Assembly: GCA_022570795.1 (NCBI GenBank)
Contig: JAKUDP010000013.1
Location: forward strand, 1,116,001 to 1,180,000
DNA length: 64,000 bases
Source of the DNA: Sphaerulina vaccinii
Taxonomy: Eukaryota; Ascomycota; Dothideomycetes; Mycosphaerellales; Mycosphaerellaceae
Direction of reading: 5' to 3'
Below the pieces are notes generated by a model. That model saw only the letters and a program-made list of their open reading frames with translations, was not told the origin of the DNA and searched no databases. Positions 42,806-52,110 of the stretch are shown here, in pieces; positions within the stretch are counted from its first letter, which is position 1, and each line of letters begins with the position of its first letter. The translations under genes and the position numbers were made by a program.

Positions 42806-44592
42806 CTTTGGCGAAAGTGATGCTTGATGGTGTTATGATCCGGCTTCACAAGGAAGTTTACTCCGGTCTGGCAATGATGCCGATGTTGTTATTGATGATA
42901 TACAATGAACTTGAATATGACACAAAGAAAACTAGAAGACGACCGGCTTCTGGTACCACTAAAGTACTTCCCATCGCACACACGCACACGCGATCAGGAC
43001 CCAGACAGAGTGCCAGGTCCGGCCGCATGTCGCCGAGCTTCATGGGTCCAGGTCGCACCGATACTGATAAGACGGGTACCATACCAGGAATAGTGCGGCT
43101 GTCATGCAAGTCCACGAGGGCCAGAAGATGGGCCGCTGCAAGCAACAAACCACCGGCCCAGGAAATGCGGAAACGCACGAGGTGAGGTCCACATTGTTAC
43201 CGAACTACTGTCGCCACTTGCCAGGAGCCAAGCCTGGTTCAAGAATGGTGAGGTTTGCTTATCTGCGGACTCAAGCCTTGCTTGGAATATCTTAGCCTGT
43301 CAGAGCGCGTGTGTACCACGTTCTCGGCTCGCTTGACTACACTTGAATGGTGATCTATTGTTCTGGAATGGAGCAGTGGAAGCATTTAACAAAGCTGTCG
43401 CGTGAGGGTATCATAGGGAGAGATAAGGAATGTTGTCCAATGACATGAGCTGCGATGTAAAATCTCAAAGAAATGTGGTCGCTCCCGTTGCAAGCTTGAC
43501 CATTTCAGGGCTCTGATCCGCTCACCAGGATTCAGCTTGGCCGACTTTACCGATCAAACCTCAGGCACGCAGTCTGTGTATAAGAAGACGATCGTAGTCA
43601 CAGTATTGTGTCTTTGCTTCTGCTATGGTAAAGACGTGAGATAGGCTATAGATACGAGCTAACATCGCAGATCGACGACATGCATGCTCTGGAGCTATGA
43701 GAACCAGGCGGTCGGAGCTGGCCGCATGATCGAGACCGAACTGCAGGCTTGGCGGTGGTAGGCTATCACTCTCCATTCGTCCTCCCAGCTATAGCACATG
43801 GCCGTGATAGAGTCGCGATCTATCGTTCATGGCCGTCATACTTTCACTTCTCCGCACCAAGACAATGCGGAAAGCAGACTACCAAGATGTCTCTCATCTG
43901 CCACTCGATTGGATCACAGATCCAAGGACTTCGATGTCGATCTCGTCACTTCGTTAGGATGTCGACTCTACCTTGCTGCAAGCACAGCACACTGCTGTTG
44001 CTCAGGCCACCCGCTCGGACACTCCACTACTTCGAACCCTTCTTGTATCGACCATGTATTATTCCTCGGATCGTCCTAGCTCTACAAGAGCTTATGCGAC
44101 GCATGCACTTAGTGGTCGACGAAAGAGCCGATCGTTGAAAGCTGGATCAACAAGAGTTGAACTGATGTGCGGCAAGCTATCAGTGATCTGCGTGAGGGTC
44201 TCGATCACTTACGATCTGGACAGAAGTACCTGAATTGGTCCAGTTTGCGCACATCGTCCAAGCTTGAGATGAAGCAGCACAGGACAAGCACAGAGCGCGA
44301 TCTGTATCGGATCTTCGGGGATCAAGAAGTCGCTGCACGTTGTGCTACTCCTCGCACCGAGCAGAAGCGAGCCACATCGAAAATGGGCATCGTGAAGTTG
44401 TCTGCGGTGGGAGGTCGATCATGGCGACCCGTGCCACACTTCCGAGACCTTGTCACAGCAGCGTGCCCACTGCCATCACCTCGCTGCAGTGTTTCTCGTA
44501 TACAGAGGCTAAGTGCATGTCAAAACCTGGCATGTCCGTCTTTTCCATTCGGCAGGCGGGCGCGGTTTCTCTTTTCACCACAACAGCTGAGG
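42806..44592. other. Intergenic region, nothing convincing
   Basis: A CA-rich stretch lies at about 42977-42992 (CACACACGCACACGCG). Overlapping short ORFs occur on both strands without domains. The left part is the promoter side of the permease. Confidence 0.35.
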
Positions 44593-45364
44593 CTAGCTGA
44601 CATCTTCTCGACATTCAGGCGGAACGTGGAGCGTCCTCTTCAATCGCTCAACAGTTTCTGCATCGGGACCCCCTCCACGTCGAACCAGATCCGTTGCAGC
44701 ACTTCGGAATACCACTGTCGCAAGAGGCACCTCGAGGACGCACATTTTGGGGAAGAGACACCCCCTTGCAATCCAAGCTGTGAGAATCACTTCCGCATTC
44801 GAATGTTCCAGTAGCCTCGACCATTCAGGCCAGGTTACCTTGCACCGAGCCAATGTCTTCAATTGTTGGACCTCTCCAAGTAGCACGGAAAAGCGCTCAT
44901 TCGCTATCGGTCCTATCGGGTCATCACCACTGGGCAAACGAATGAGCAGCCTCTGAATACGTTGCTTGAACCGTGGGTGGACAGCACGTAGGAATTCTGT
45001 AGCTTCTCGAAACTGGACAGAACGAGTACCGAAGTCATTCTTGGAAAAGAAGAGTTCGGATGCCTACAATTGCAAGATCAGCAAAAGCGAGAAGGAAAAG
45101 GGTAGGTATGCTGCGCTTGTGCGTACCTCCGCATGCACTATCCTCGAGATACGCATGATGTCTGATAATCTCACCGTCCAAACTCCGACAATCTCTTGTC
45201 CCAAGCACAATCGGAGAAGGCTTTTGCAAAAGATGCTTCCAGATCATAAGTCTTAATTCGGCAGGCAGGCCGCGATATGGGCGATCGCAAGACGATGATC
45301 TATCCATGGCTGTTAGCCCAGGCGCGGATGGCGTGGGTACGTTGGGCTCTGATATTCCTGCCAT
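44593..45364 (-). pseudogene. F-box-like (LPAELRLMIW) protein copy A, apparently frameshifted
   Basis: A paralog of the intact gene at 45854-46831. It starts at 45364 and carries YRGLPAELRLMIWKHLLQ, the F-box-like helix of many fungal proteins. A 63-nt intron (45064-45126, GTACGC...TTGTAG) leads to ASELFFSKNDF and AVHPRFKQRIQ, matching ASELFFAENDF and ALHPRFKKRMR in copy B. The exon-1 sequence that should precede the donor, IMRISRIVHAE (copy B: IMRVSRVVHVE), is in a different frame from the start. A one-base-type frameshift therefore lies between about 45170 and 45210. The exon-2 frame continues to 44593 (LHVPPECREDVS). Unless the frameshift is a sequencing error, the protein is not made. Confidence 0.65.
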
Positions 45365-45569
45365 TTCCTTTTGACTAGTAGACTAGATCGCTTCGTAGTA
45401 AGCGGTGTAATCCCCTAGTCTGTGCACTGAGGCAAGTGGGGTTCGTGGCATTGTTACGAAGCAGATCCGAGATGTGTTGTGTAGTGATATGCTGCATTAA
45501 AGAATTTCGTCGCCAGGCTTCAGGAGTAAGTGGCCTGCTGTAAGTTCGTCCGCAACCGTGGTACCCACA

Positions 45570-45855
45570 AGTTGAAGCCAAGCGCGGTCAAAGCCAAAGC
45601 AATGTGATGCCTTATCTTTGCCTCTGGGCGATCTCGAAGAGGAAGCCAATGTTCAAGAGAGCGCAAATCGCGGAAGTCATGATGGGAACCAGCCAGGACA
45701 TCCACGCAAACCTGCCGCGCCTGCAAGCAATAGGAGACGCTCTACCACAGTCTTCCTTCTCCTCCAACTTCAAGCGTTGCGCCAAGCAAGTCCATATTGC
45801 AGCGCAGTCAAAGCCGAAGCCATGGTATACCTTATTTTTGCCTCGAGGTGGCCCT
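45570..45855 (-). repeat. Short duplicated segment downstream of copy B
   Basis: CAAAGCCAAAGCAATGTGATGCCTTATCTTTGCCTC at about 45591 recurs as CAAAGCCGAAGCCATGGTATACCTTATTTTTGCCTC at about 45811, roughly 220 bp apart and diverged. The second copy ends at the stop region of the F-box-like gene B. Confidence 0.6.
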
Positions 45856-46831
45856 AGAGAAGCAACACAGTAACCACAGCCAGGGCAAATAGCATGATCA
45901 TTATGGTTGCAAAGCGTATAGGCAAGACAGCATAACCGCGGACACTTGCAACGCCTGCAACCGATACATGTTGCACCTTGATGCCTGCCTCTCCTCGACA
46001 TCCAGGCGGGACATGGAGCTTTCTCAATTCCCTGACTTTGTCTGAATCTTTCCCGAAAATGCGGTATAGCAAAGCTGACCACGCCGCCTGGAGTCTGCCC
46101 ATCATAGCGGGAAAGTGTAGCGAGTATGGTGGTAAAGAGAAGCATCGATCAGTCCAGTCTTTCAAGGTCTCCCCGCGGCAAAGCTTCCCATCAGATCTCT
46201 TCCAAGTTCTCACTGCATAGTAATCACCAGACTGATACCACGAAAAGCTGCAGCATGCGAGTGTGTCCATTGCGTGAACTTCTCGAAGCAATTCATACTG
46301 GTATGATACAACAGCATGGGAAAATTGTATCTGAAAGCGGATGCGTAACGACCGCATGCGCTTTTTAAATCGTGGGTGAAGTGCGCGTACAGAGAACTTG
46401 CAATGATTGGGGTATCCAATAGGTGAGAAGTCCCAGATGGCGAAATCGTTCTCGGCAAAGAACAATTCAGATGCCTAGGTCCATGAGGTTAGTGGTCGAG
46501 GAGACATGTCGTTATGGGACTCGCTGACCTCTACATGAACCACCCTCGACACGCGCATGATATTTGACAGTGCTCTCAGTTTCTCTTGGCAGTGCGATGA
46601 CCCAATAATCATCGTAGAAGCCTGCAAGAGCTCCTTCCAGATCATGAGTCGAAGCTCTGCGGGCAGACCGCGATACGGCAGAGTATTCGTCTTCGACATC
46701 GATGCTGCCCCGGCGACAGGCGCCATGGTTTCGGAGCTTCGGGAGGTTTGCATTGCAGGTTGTGGTAAGTGGATGTTGTCGAGTGTGAAAAGTGCGTTTC
46801 CATATTCGTACCAAGAGATAGGCGAGCTCAT
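45854..46831 (-). CDS. F-box-like (LPAELRLMIW) protein copy B with C-terminal membrane segment
   Basis: A 307-residue protein from two exons (46529-46831 and 45854-46474) around a 54-nt intron (GTCAGC, branch CTAACC, CCTAG). YRGLPAELRLMIWKELLQ at about residues 53-70 is the F-box-like/2EXR-type N-terminal motif common in fungi. IMRVSRVVHVE-ASELFFAENDF follows across the junction. The middle is basic and aromatic-rich. The C-terminus RFATIMIMLFALAVVTVLLL is a strong membrane helix that would make a tail-anchored protein, which is unusual for F-box-like proteins. Function is unknown; ubiquitin-ligase adaptor activity is only a possibility. Copy A, immediately downstream on the same strand, shows that the pair arose by tandem duplication. 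Confidence 0.75.
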
Positions 46832-46889
46832 GTAGGTTCATCCTCAACCACGGAAGCACTAACATTGCCAAGTTGTCGCGAGACCTGGT

Positions 46890-47903
46890 TCAATTCTCCA
46901 TACCACCCATGATGTCGTCGCCAGGGTTACCTGCTTGTCCCCCATTCACAACTCCCCGTCCTACCTGATAGTCTTCTACCCTGAGCTCTTCAAAACTCTT
47001 GTTCGTGTATTGTTCATGGAACGTAATAGACTGGTTGTGCAGGATGCGACCAGTGTCCTGCCCTTTCCACACTTCTCTCATCAGGACAGGCTGAAAGCCC
47101 GTGTCCGCAGTACCACCAGAGACCTTCAGAGGTTTGAATCTGGCTGGCAATGGCAAAGCATTGGTGTTAGTGTTCCCAGCGACCTTGGGATCTGGCTTCG
47201 CTTTCAACTGCTCGCTGGCTTTGTACGCCTTCAGATATCCCGGATCAACCTTCCACTGGTCATTGCTCAGAGCCGTAGCTCTTGCATCAAGGAGCTTGAG
47301 ACCCGGACCTTGTCGACCATCGTCCAAGTTCTCTCCCGGCTCTTTGTGTAGTGCTAACGCGGCCAACTCAACAAGCGCTTGCAATACCTTCTTCGCCTCG
47401 AACGGAGACGTGAACTCAGCCTCCCAGACTTGCTTCTTGACCCACTTTTTATCACCACGTTGGGCGTCTGCTTGACCCTTTGCCTTTGCATCGTTTTGGA
47501 ATCTCACACAGAGGGCCAACGCCTCCTCCCAATACTGGACTGGAGTCATGAAGTACTCAGCACCATTAGGATTGTGATCATAAGGCGCTGTCTTGAGAAC
47601 ATCGTTGAAGACTCTGGTCCATTGTGCGGCCCAATCTTTGTTCGCCGCGGAAGCTGCTGATCTTATAACGGTCCCAGACACAGCATCGCTTCTTCGTAAG
47701 AGTGACCGCGTGCTTTCCATCTGAGCATCCCACATGTCGATGATCTCCTGGTCAACGTTGACATCGGACTTGAACACCCAGCTCGGTGGATGTCGTTCTC
47801 CAGCGACCTCGTCGCGCTCCCAGTCGATCTCATACTTGTCCGCCGACTCGGCAATGATGCCACGAACATACCGAACGATTGTCGGCTCACCCGTGTCAGC
47901 CAT
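46890..47903 (-). CDS. Hypothetical protein with chromo-like N-terminus and Nup98-like motif
   Basis: A single-exon, 337-residue protein starting at 47903. The first ~50 residues (VRYVRGIIAESADKYEIDWE, then PPSWVFKSDVNVDQEIIDMW) have the pattern of a chromo domain: a strand, YEIDWE, then a P-x-W segment and a closing helix. The middle is helical and charged. Near the C-terminus, NKSFEELRVEDYQVGRG resembles the SFEELR-x-x-DY-x-x-GR motif found in Nup98-type nucleoporins, but there are no FG repeats. A nuclear role is therefore suggested but not shown. It is not a known named protein to me. Confidence 0.6.
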   Translation of the reverse strand: MADTGEPTIVRYVRGIIAESADKYEIDWERDEVAGERHPPSWVFKSDVNVDQEIIDMWDAQMESTRSLLRRSDAVSGTVIRSAASAANKDWAAQWTRVFNDVLKTAPYDHNPNGAEYFMTPVQYWEEALALCVRFQNDAKAKGQADAQRGDKKWVKKQVWEAEFTSPFEAKKVLQALVELAALALHKEPGENLDDGRQGPGLKLLDARATALSNDQWKVDPGYLKAYKASEQLKAKPDPKVAGNTNTNALPLPARFKPLKVSGGTADTGFQPVLMREVWKGQDTGRILHNQSITFHEQYTNKSFEELRVEDYQVGRGVVNGGQAGNPGDDIMGGMEN

Positions 47904-48171
47904 GCTGTGTGAGCTTTGTGGAGGACTGGCTTTGCAGGACAGCCACCAGGTGAGATGTGGACGTGCTGGCTGGGAGTGTTTGCTCCATACGTCGCGCTTC
48001 CTGCAGTCCTTCAGGACTTCTTTGTGATGCAGTATCTCGAATCTGAGAGGTCGATCTTGATTACTTCGTCAAGCACCAAGACATTCCAGGCGTAATGCGT
48101 CGTCAAGCCCGATGATCAGCGACCGCAGTTAGTGACCACGGCGACTCAGCAGAACAATCTCGGCACGTCAC

Positions 48172-48642
48172 TTAACGCAACATGTTCGTACACAACCATC
48201 CTCGGCCTGTATACCTCTTCCAATGCATTTGGCTAACACTCTCCTTCCGACGTCCACTAGGCTTGCCAGTGTTCGCTATAAGGACCCAGACTATAGCTTC
48301 GCCCTTCTCCTCATTAACCTCACTCGAGACATTGGACAGCTCCACGGACCAATTCGGGTACAGTTCTGCAATGGCTCTCCTGGAGGTGATGGCAGAGTCT
48401 GTGCTGTTAATGACAGTACTGGAGTGCGGTTGGAAGTTGTCCGTGAAGCTTGAACTTGTGTACTTCTCCAGAACTTCGAAGGTACGAGTATTAATGCTGC
48501 CGATGATCTCCAGAGTGCGTTGTTCGAGAACCTGAGCTATGGGTACTTCGTTGCTGGTGGAGTCCATCTTGATGCTGATGCCTGGACATAGGCTACAGCT
48601 TTGGTAGCTTAAGTCTCTTTCGAAGATGAGAGTGTCCGCCAT
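48172..48642 (-). CDS. Small SnoaL/NTF2-like protein (tentative)
   Basis: A single-exon ORF of up to 156 residues. The likely start is the internal ATG at 48567 (MDSTSNEVPIAQVLE), because the first 25 residues look non-homologous. Its pattern is a helix (LEQRTLEIIGSINTRTFEVLEKY), then SSFTDNFQPH and a series of strands (WSVELSNVSSEVNEEKGEAIVWVLI). A hydrophilic WKRYTGRGW precedes the C-terminus. This resembles the NTF2-like SnoaL fold seen in many small fungal proteins. No catalytic residues can be assigned. Confidence 0.5.
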   Translation of the reverse strand: MADTLIFERDLSYQSCSLCPGISIKMDSTSNEVPIAQVLEQRTLEIIGSINTRTFEVLEKYTSSSFTDNFQPHSSTVINSTDSAITSRRAIAELYPNWSVELSNVSSEVNEEKGEAIVWVLIANTGKPSGRRKESVSQMHWKRYTGRGWLCTNMLR

Positions 48643-49216
48643 TCTTCCTTGAAGCTGAAGCTGAAGTGGTGGCGCTTGACATCAGAAGCTTATTGGTAAG
48701 CTTGATGAACACCGCACGCCTGATTTTCACGCTCACCATTCCTTGCTGTGCATCTGTGGACGGATAGAAAGGTCATGACCCCTGTCATGCCACCGGCGCG
48801 TCGTTGTTGCTACTGCTGATAACATTGTCTTGTCCCCAGGGTGTACCCACAGCCGAGCTAGGGAAAGTCTGGTAGTCCTGGAGGCCATTGTGCTTCACGG
48901 TCACATGTACCATCCCTAAGGCCATCTAGCGCTGCACTCCGGCGGCGAGGTCTTGATTGCATGTTAAGGTCAATGTCTGGAAGCAACAGAAGTAAAATGG
49001 AAACGTGAAGTCTTCGGAAGGTGACGCCGAGGCCAAGAAAGCAGGGATGTTGAAGCTCATGGCATGACGAGCGCCTGTCCGTCTGTTCACAACAACGACA
49101 ACAAGTCGACCCATACTGTATACTCATTTGTACCTCTCTGTCAGTCCATCCTACCAGTCAGCGCTGTCTGGCTATTCCACTCGCCTATCACGACTCGCCG
49201 CAAACCATCGATCAGC
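48643..49216. other. Intergenic region between divergent genes
   Basis: Shared promoter side of the SnoaL-like gene (minus) and the MTC1-like gene (plus). A small inverted repeat, GAAGCTTATTGGTAAGCTT, lies near 48687. No gene is seen. Confidence 0.4.
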
Positions 49217-50811
49217 ATGGCTCGCAAGGCAGACGAGGACCTGCTTGCGGAGCTCGACAACTTGGGCGTAGAAGACCAACTGCCGCCAGCTTCCAAAGCG
49301 AAATCAACCAAGAAGGCGACTCCAACCAAGGCCAAAGAGGACGAGGAAGACCCATTGGCAGACTTTGACGAGATCCTCAAGGCCAAACCAGCAACATCTC
49401 GTCCGAGCACTCCGCGATTGAGCTCCAGCACCACCAGCGCGACCAACAAGAGCCCCAAACGCGCCGCAGACTACACGCCAGCGACCACATCTCAAGGCAG
49501 CAGTGAGCGGAACAGCAGTGAAGATCGTGCGCGAGTTGTCCAAAGTCAGACACAGGCAAGAGCGTCGGGTGAGGGAAGTAGGTCTTTCCACACTGCGCAG
49601 ACGCCTGAGAAGACAGCGGAAGAAGAGCAGAAACAAGCAAGTGGGAGCGGTGGATGGTGGGGAAGCTGGGGCAGTATCGCCAGTGCTGCTGTCAAACAGG
49701 CCGAGAGCCTGGCAAAGAACATCCAGACCAACGAGGAAGCCCAGAAGTGGGTGACGCAGATCAGACAGAATGCCAACCTGGAGAACTTGCAGCATCTTGG
49801 TATATTTCCTCCCACCTCACTGCTATGGACTGTACTAACACAGTTCAAGGCACCGATCTGCGATCCAAAGGTCTTTCCTCCTTCACATCCATCATTTCCC
49901 ACATCGCACCACCAATCTCAGCCCACGAACGCCTACAGATCCACATTACTCACGACATCCTCAACTATCCTTCACTCGACCCACTAATCTATAGCACCTT
50001 CTCCCGCGTTATGAGCCAAGTCGAAGGCGGCGACCTCCTCGTCATTCAGCGCGGCACAGAGTCGCGAGGTCGAAGCTCCTCAGAACTGCAAGGCTACCGC
50101 GGAGGAGTCCTTGGCACAGCTGGCACAGCAGCCTGGTCAGATGGCCCATGGTGGAGAGAAGAGGGCCGCAAGAGAAGTCTCGGCTCCATTCCTGGTCTCA
50201 AGGAAGGAACGCGCTTGTCCAGAGTCCAAGCAGAAAGCTACGCAAAGGAGTTCTTCGACAAGAAGGGAGGTGTAGAAGAAGCTGCGAAGAGAGCTACAGA
50301 AGAGCTGTCTGAGACGAATCCTGTGCGATCGAGTGACATATTCTTGTCCATTCAGGCCATAACATATACTGTGGACAAGGACTTGTTCGCAGAAGATGCA
50401 CAAGCTGCAGCAGCCGCGGCACAGGGCTTAGCTGGTGTTGTCTCACCGGAAGACGCAAGCGAGGAACTGGTTGTCTTTGCAATCTATCTCCACGATCCGC
50501 TGCACAGCATCTCCTTCCGCGGACTTTCACAGCCCTTCCCGCAGAAATGGGCAGACTGGCTAGACGCGGAGCCTTCAATTGAGGGCGCGCTGCCAGACAG
50601 CATCCTCGAGATCATCCAATCTGGCGGCGTCGACCCTCGAGAGTGGGTCGCCGAGTGGATGGAAGAGATACTGTCCACCTCAGTGGGCGTGGTTGCACAA
50701 CAATACGTTGCTAAGCGCATGGGAGTTGGCGAGGGAGGTATTGGCAGAGGCAAGCAACGTGCCGAAGAAGATGAGAATGCCATCAGTGGGGAGGCTGCGA
50801 GAGCTATCTAG
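49217..50811 (+). CDS. MTC1-like protein (maintenance of telomere capping 1 family, DUF5427)
   Basis: MTC1-family proteins are conserved in fungi. In yeast the gene was named from genetic interaction with telomere-capping mutants, and its biochemical role is unclear. The model has two exons, 49217-49799 and 49844-50811, separated by a 44-nt intron (GTATAT, branch CTAAC, ACACAG), giving 516 residues. The N-terminus is MARKADEDLLAELDNLG, followed by a long disordered, Ser/Thr-rich region. Then come GGWWGSWGSIASAAVKQAE and the helix LAKNIQTNEEAQKWV. Exon 2 begins VQGTDLRSKGLSSFTSI and contains the conserved domain with LLVIQRGTESRG and ELVVFAIYLHDP. The end is WVAEWMEEILSTSVGVVAQQ then YVAKRMGVGEGGIGRGK, and GEAARAI is a normal family C-terminus. 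The frame remains open for 222 codons past the stop. Confidence 0.85.
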
Positions 50812-51480
50812 GAGACCAAAAGCTGGGCATATGGCGTCGAGGTGTGGCATGAGGTGGTCATCGAGTTTCGGCCAAATGCGCAGAAAGCGATGTTGATCTC
50901 AAGAGTCATGATCCCGGCACATGAGGAAGACATGATACTAAATTGGACGTCGGACACTCTACACAAGCAAGAAGAGGAGCTTGACAACTTCATTAAGTTG
51001 CTTGGTGCTTGGAGCTTCGACGAATTTGAACTCGACGATGAAATCGAAGAAGTGACAGGGAGAGTGGACAACATATCACTAACAGCTTCCGACACTGCGC
51101 ATGGCAAAGTATTTCCTCACCACGAACCCGATCACGCAATCCTGGAGGCCTGCCCTCACCCCAAGGTCATCGAGCAATGTCTGAAGCAGCTGCCTCTACC
51201 TCTCGACGTGCAAAAGAAGATCTTCCTGCAACTTGTCGAGCCACGGAAGCAGGATCCGACACTATCATTTGAAGATATCAGCCCTTGTGATACGCCAATC
51301 ATCCCAGCACGTCCTGACAGCCACGCCCTCGGAGCCCTCGGAGGATGTTCAGATATTGATGCATCAGCTTGTCGTCTTCTCGAGACTGTGGACTCAATTT
51401 CGCTTCCCGACGAAAATCAGCCTGAGGTCGAAGACAATGCGATATCAGCTTCTCATCAATATGAAAGTCATAAGGGTTAG
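50812..51480 (+). CDS. Long in-frame ORF after the MTC1-like stop (unrecognised)
   Basis: The frame of the MTC1-like gene continues open from base 50812 to a TAG at 51478-51480, 222 codons past the stop. The first ATG is at 50890 (MLISRVMIPAHEEDM). The sequence is acidic and looks like real protein: DTLHKQEEELDNFIKLLGAW, then FDEFELDDEIEEVTGRV and LPLPLDVQKKIFLQLVEP. No domain is recognised. It may be a separate short gene, a decayed gene, or a C-terminal extension made by stop readthrough. The context TAG GAG is not a known readthrough signal, and there is little room for a promoter (78 nt to the ATG). Confidence 0.4.
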   Translation, partial: ETKSWAYGVEVWHEVVIEFRPNAQKAMLISRVMIPAHEEDMILNWTSDTLHKQEEELDNFIKLLGAWSFDEFELDDEIEEVTGRVDNISLTASDTAHGKVFPHHEPDHAILEACPHPKVIEQCLKQLPLPLDVQKKIFLQLVEPRKQDPTLSFEDISPCDTPIIPARPDSHALGALGGCSDIDASACRLLETVDSISLPDENQPEVEDNAISASHQYESHKG

Positions 51481-52110
51481 AAACTACTCAAGCGAAAACA
51501 TGCAGATGAGAAGGAAGAGGAAGATCCCGACCATTATTGTAATGAGTCTTGGGAGGGCTGGGACACGAAGGAACAGACGCGAGTGGAGAGTCGGGACAGG
51601 ATTACGTATGGCTATGGGTGCGCAAGAGGGAAGAGACTGAAGGGCTTGCATGATATAGTATATGTTTCATGAGTGGGAATGAGATATGAAAGAAGGTGTT
51701 CATTGGGAGCGATGATGATGATGGCTATCGCTATAGGGGTATGGTAGAATGAATGAATGAAGACTTTCTTTTGAGGCCGCCTTCTCTGGTTGCTTTTCGT
51801 GCAGGGCTTCGACATCTTTACGACTATATCGACGCACAAGCGCTCAGTGGCACAGCTCTCCGGAACGAATGGACTCTGCTTGCGGATGCTGTACTGGCCC
51901 TGCTGGTCGCGCAAAGCCGGTTGGATCCGCATGATGAAAGTGGGGCGAAGCCGCCAGCCTTGGCATGAGGCTTTAGTGAGACTGAGCACTTTCGACATTG
52001 GACTTCTGCAAGCATCGTCTTCTTTTATATTCTTGCAGCATACCCTACTGGCTGCAGCGCTCGCATTAAGCTTTTCTTGAGGCGTCACGCTGGCGTTGTG
52101 CGCAACATGG
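51481..52110. other. Intergenic region, nothing convincing
   Basis: Short ORFs on both strands (for example 51753-51968 plus and 51612-52208 minus) overlap and show no domain. Confidence 0.35.
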
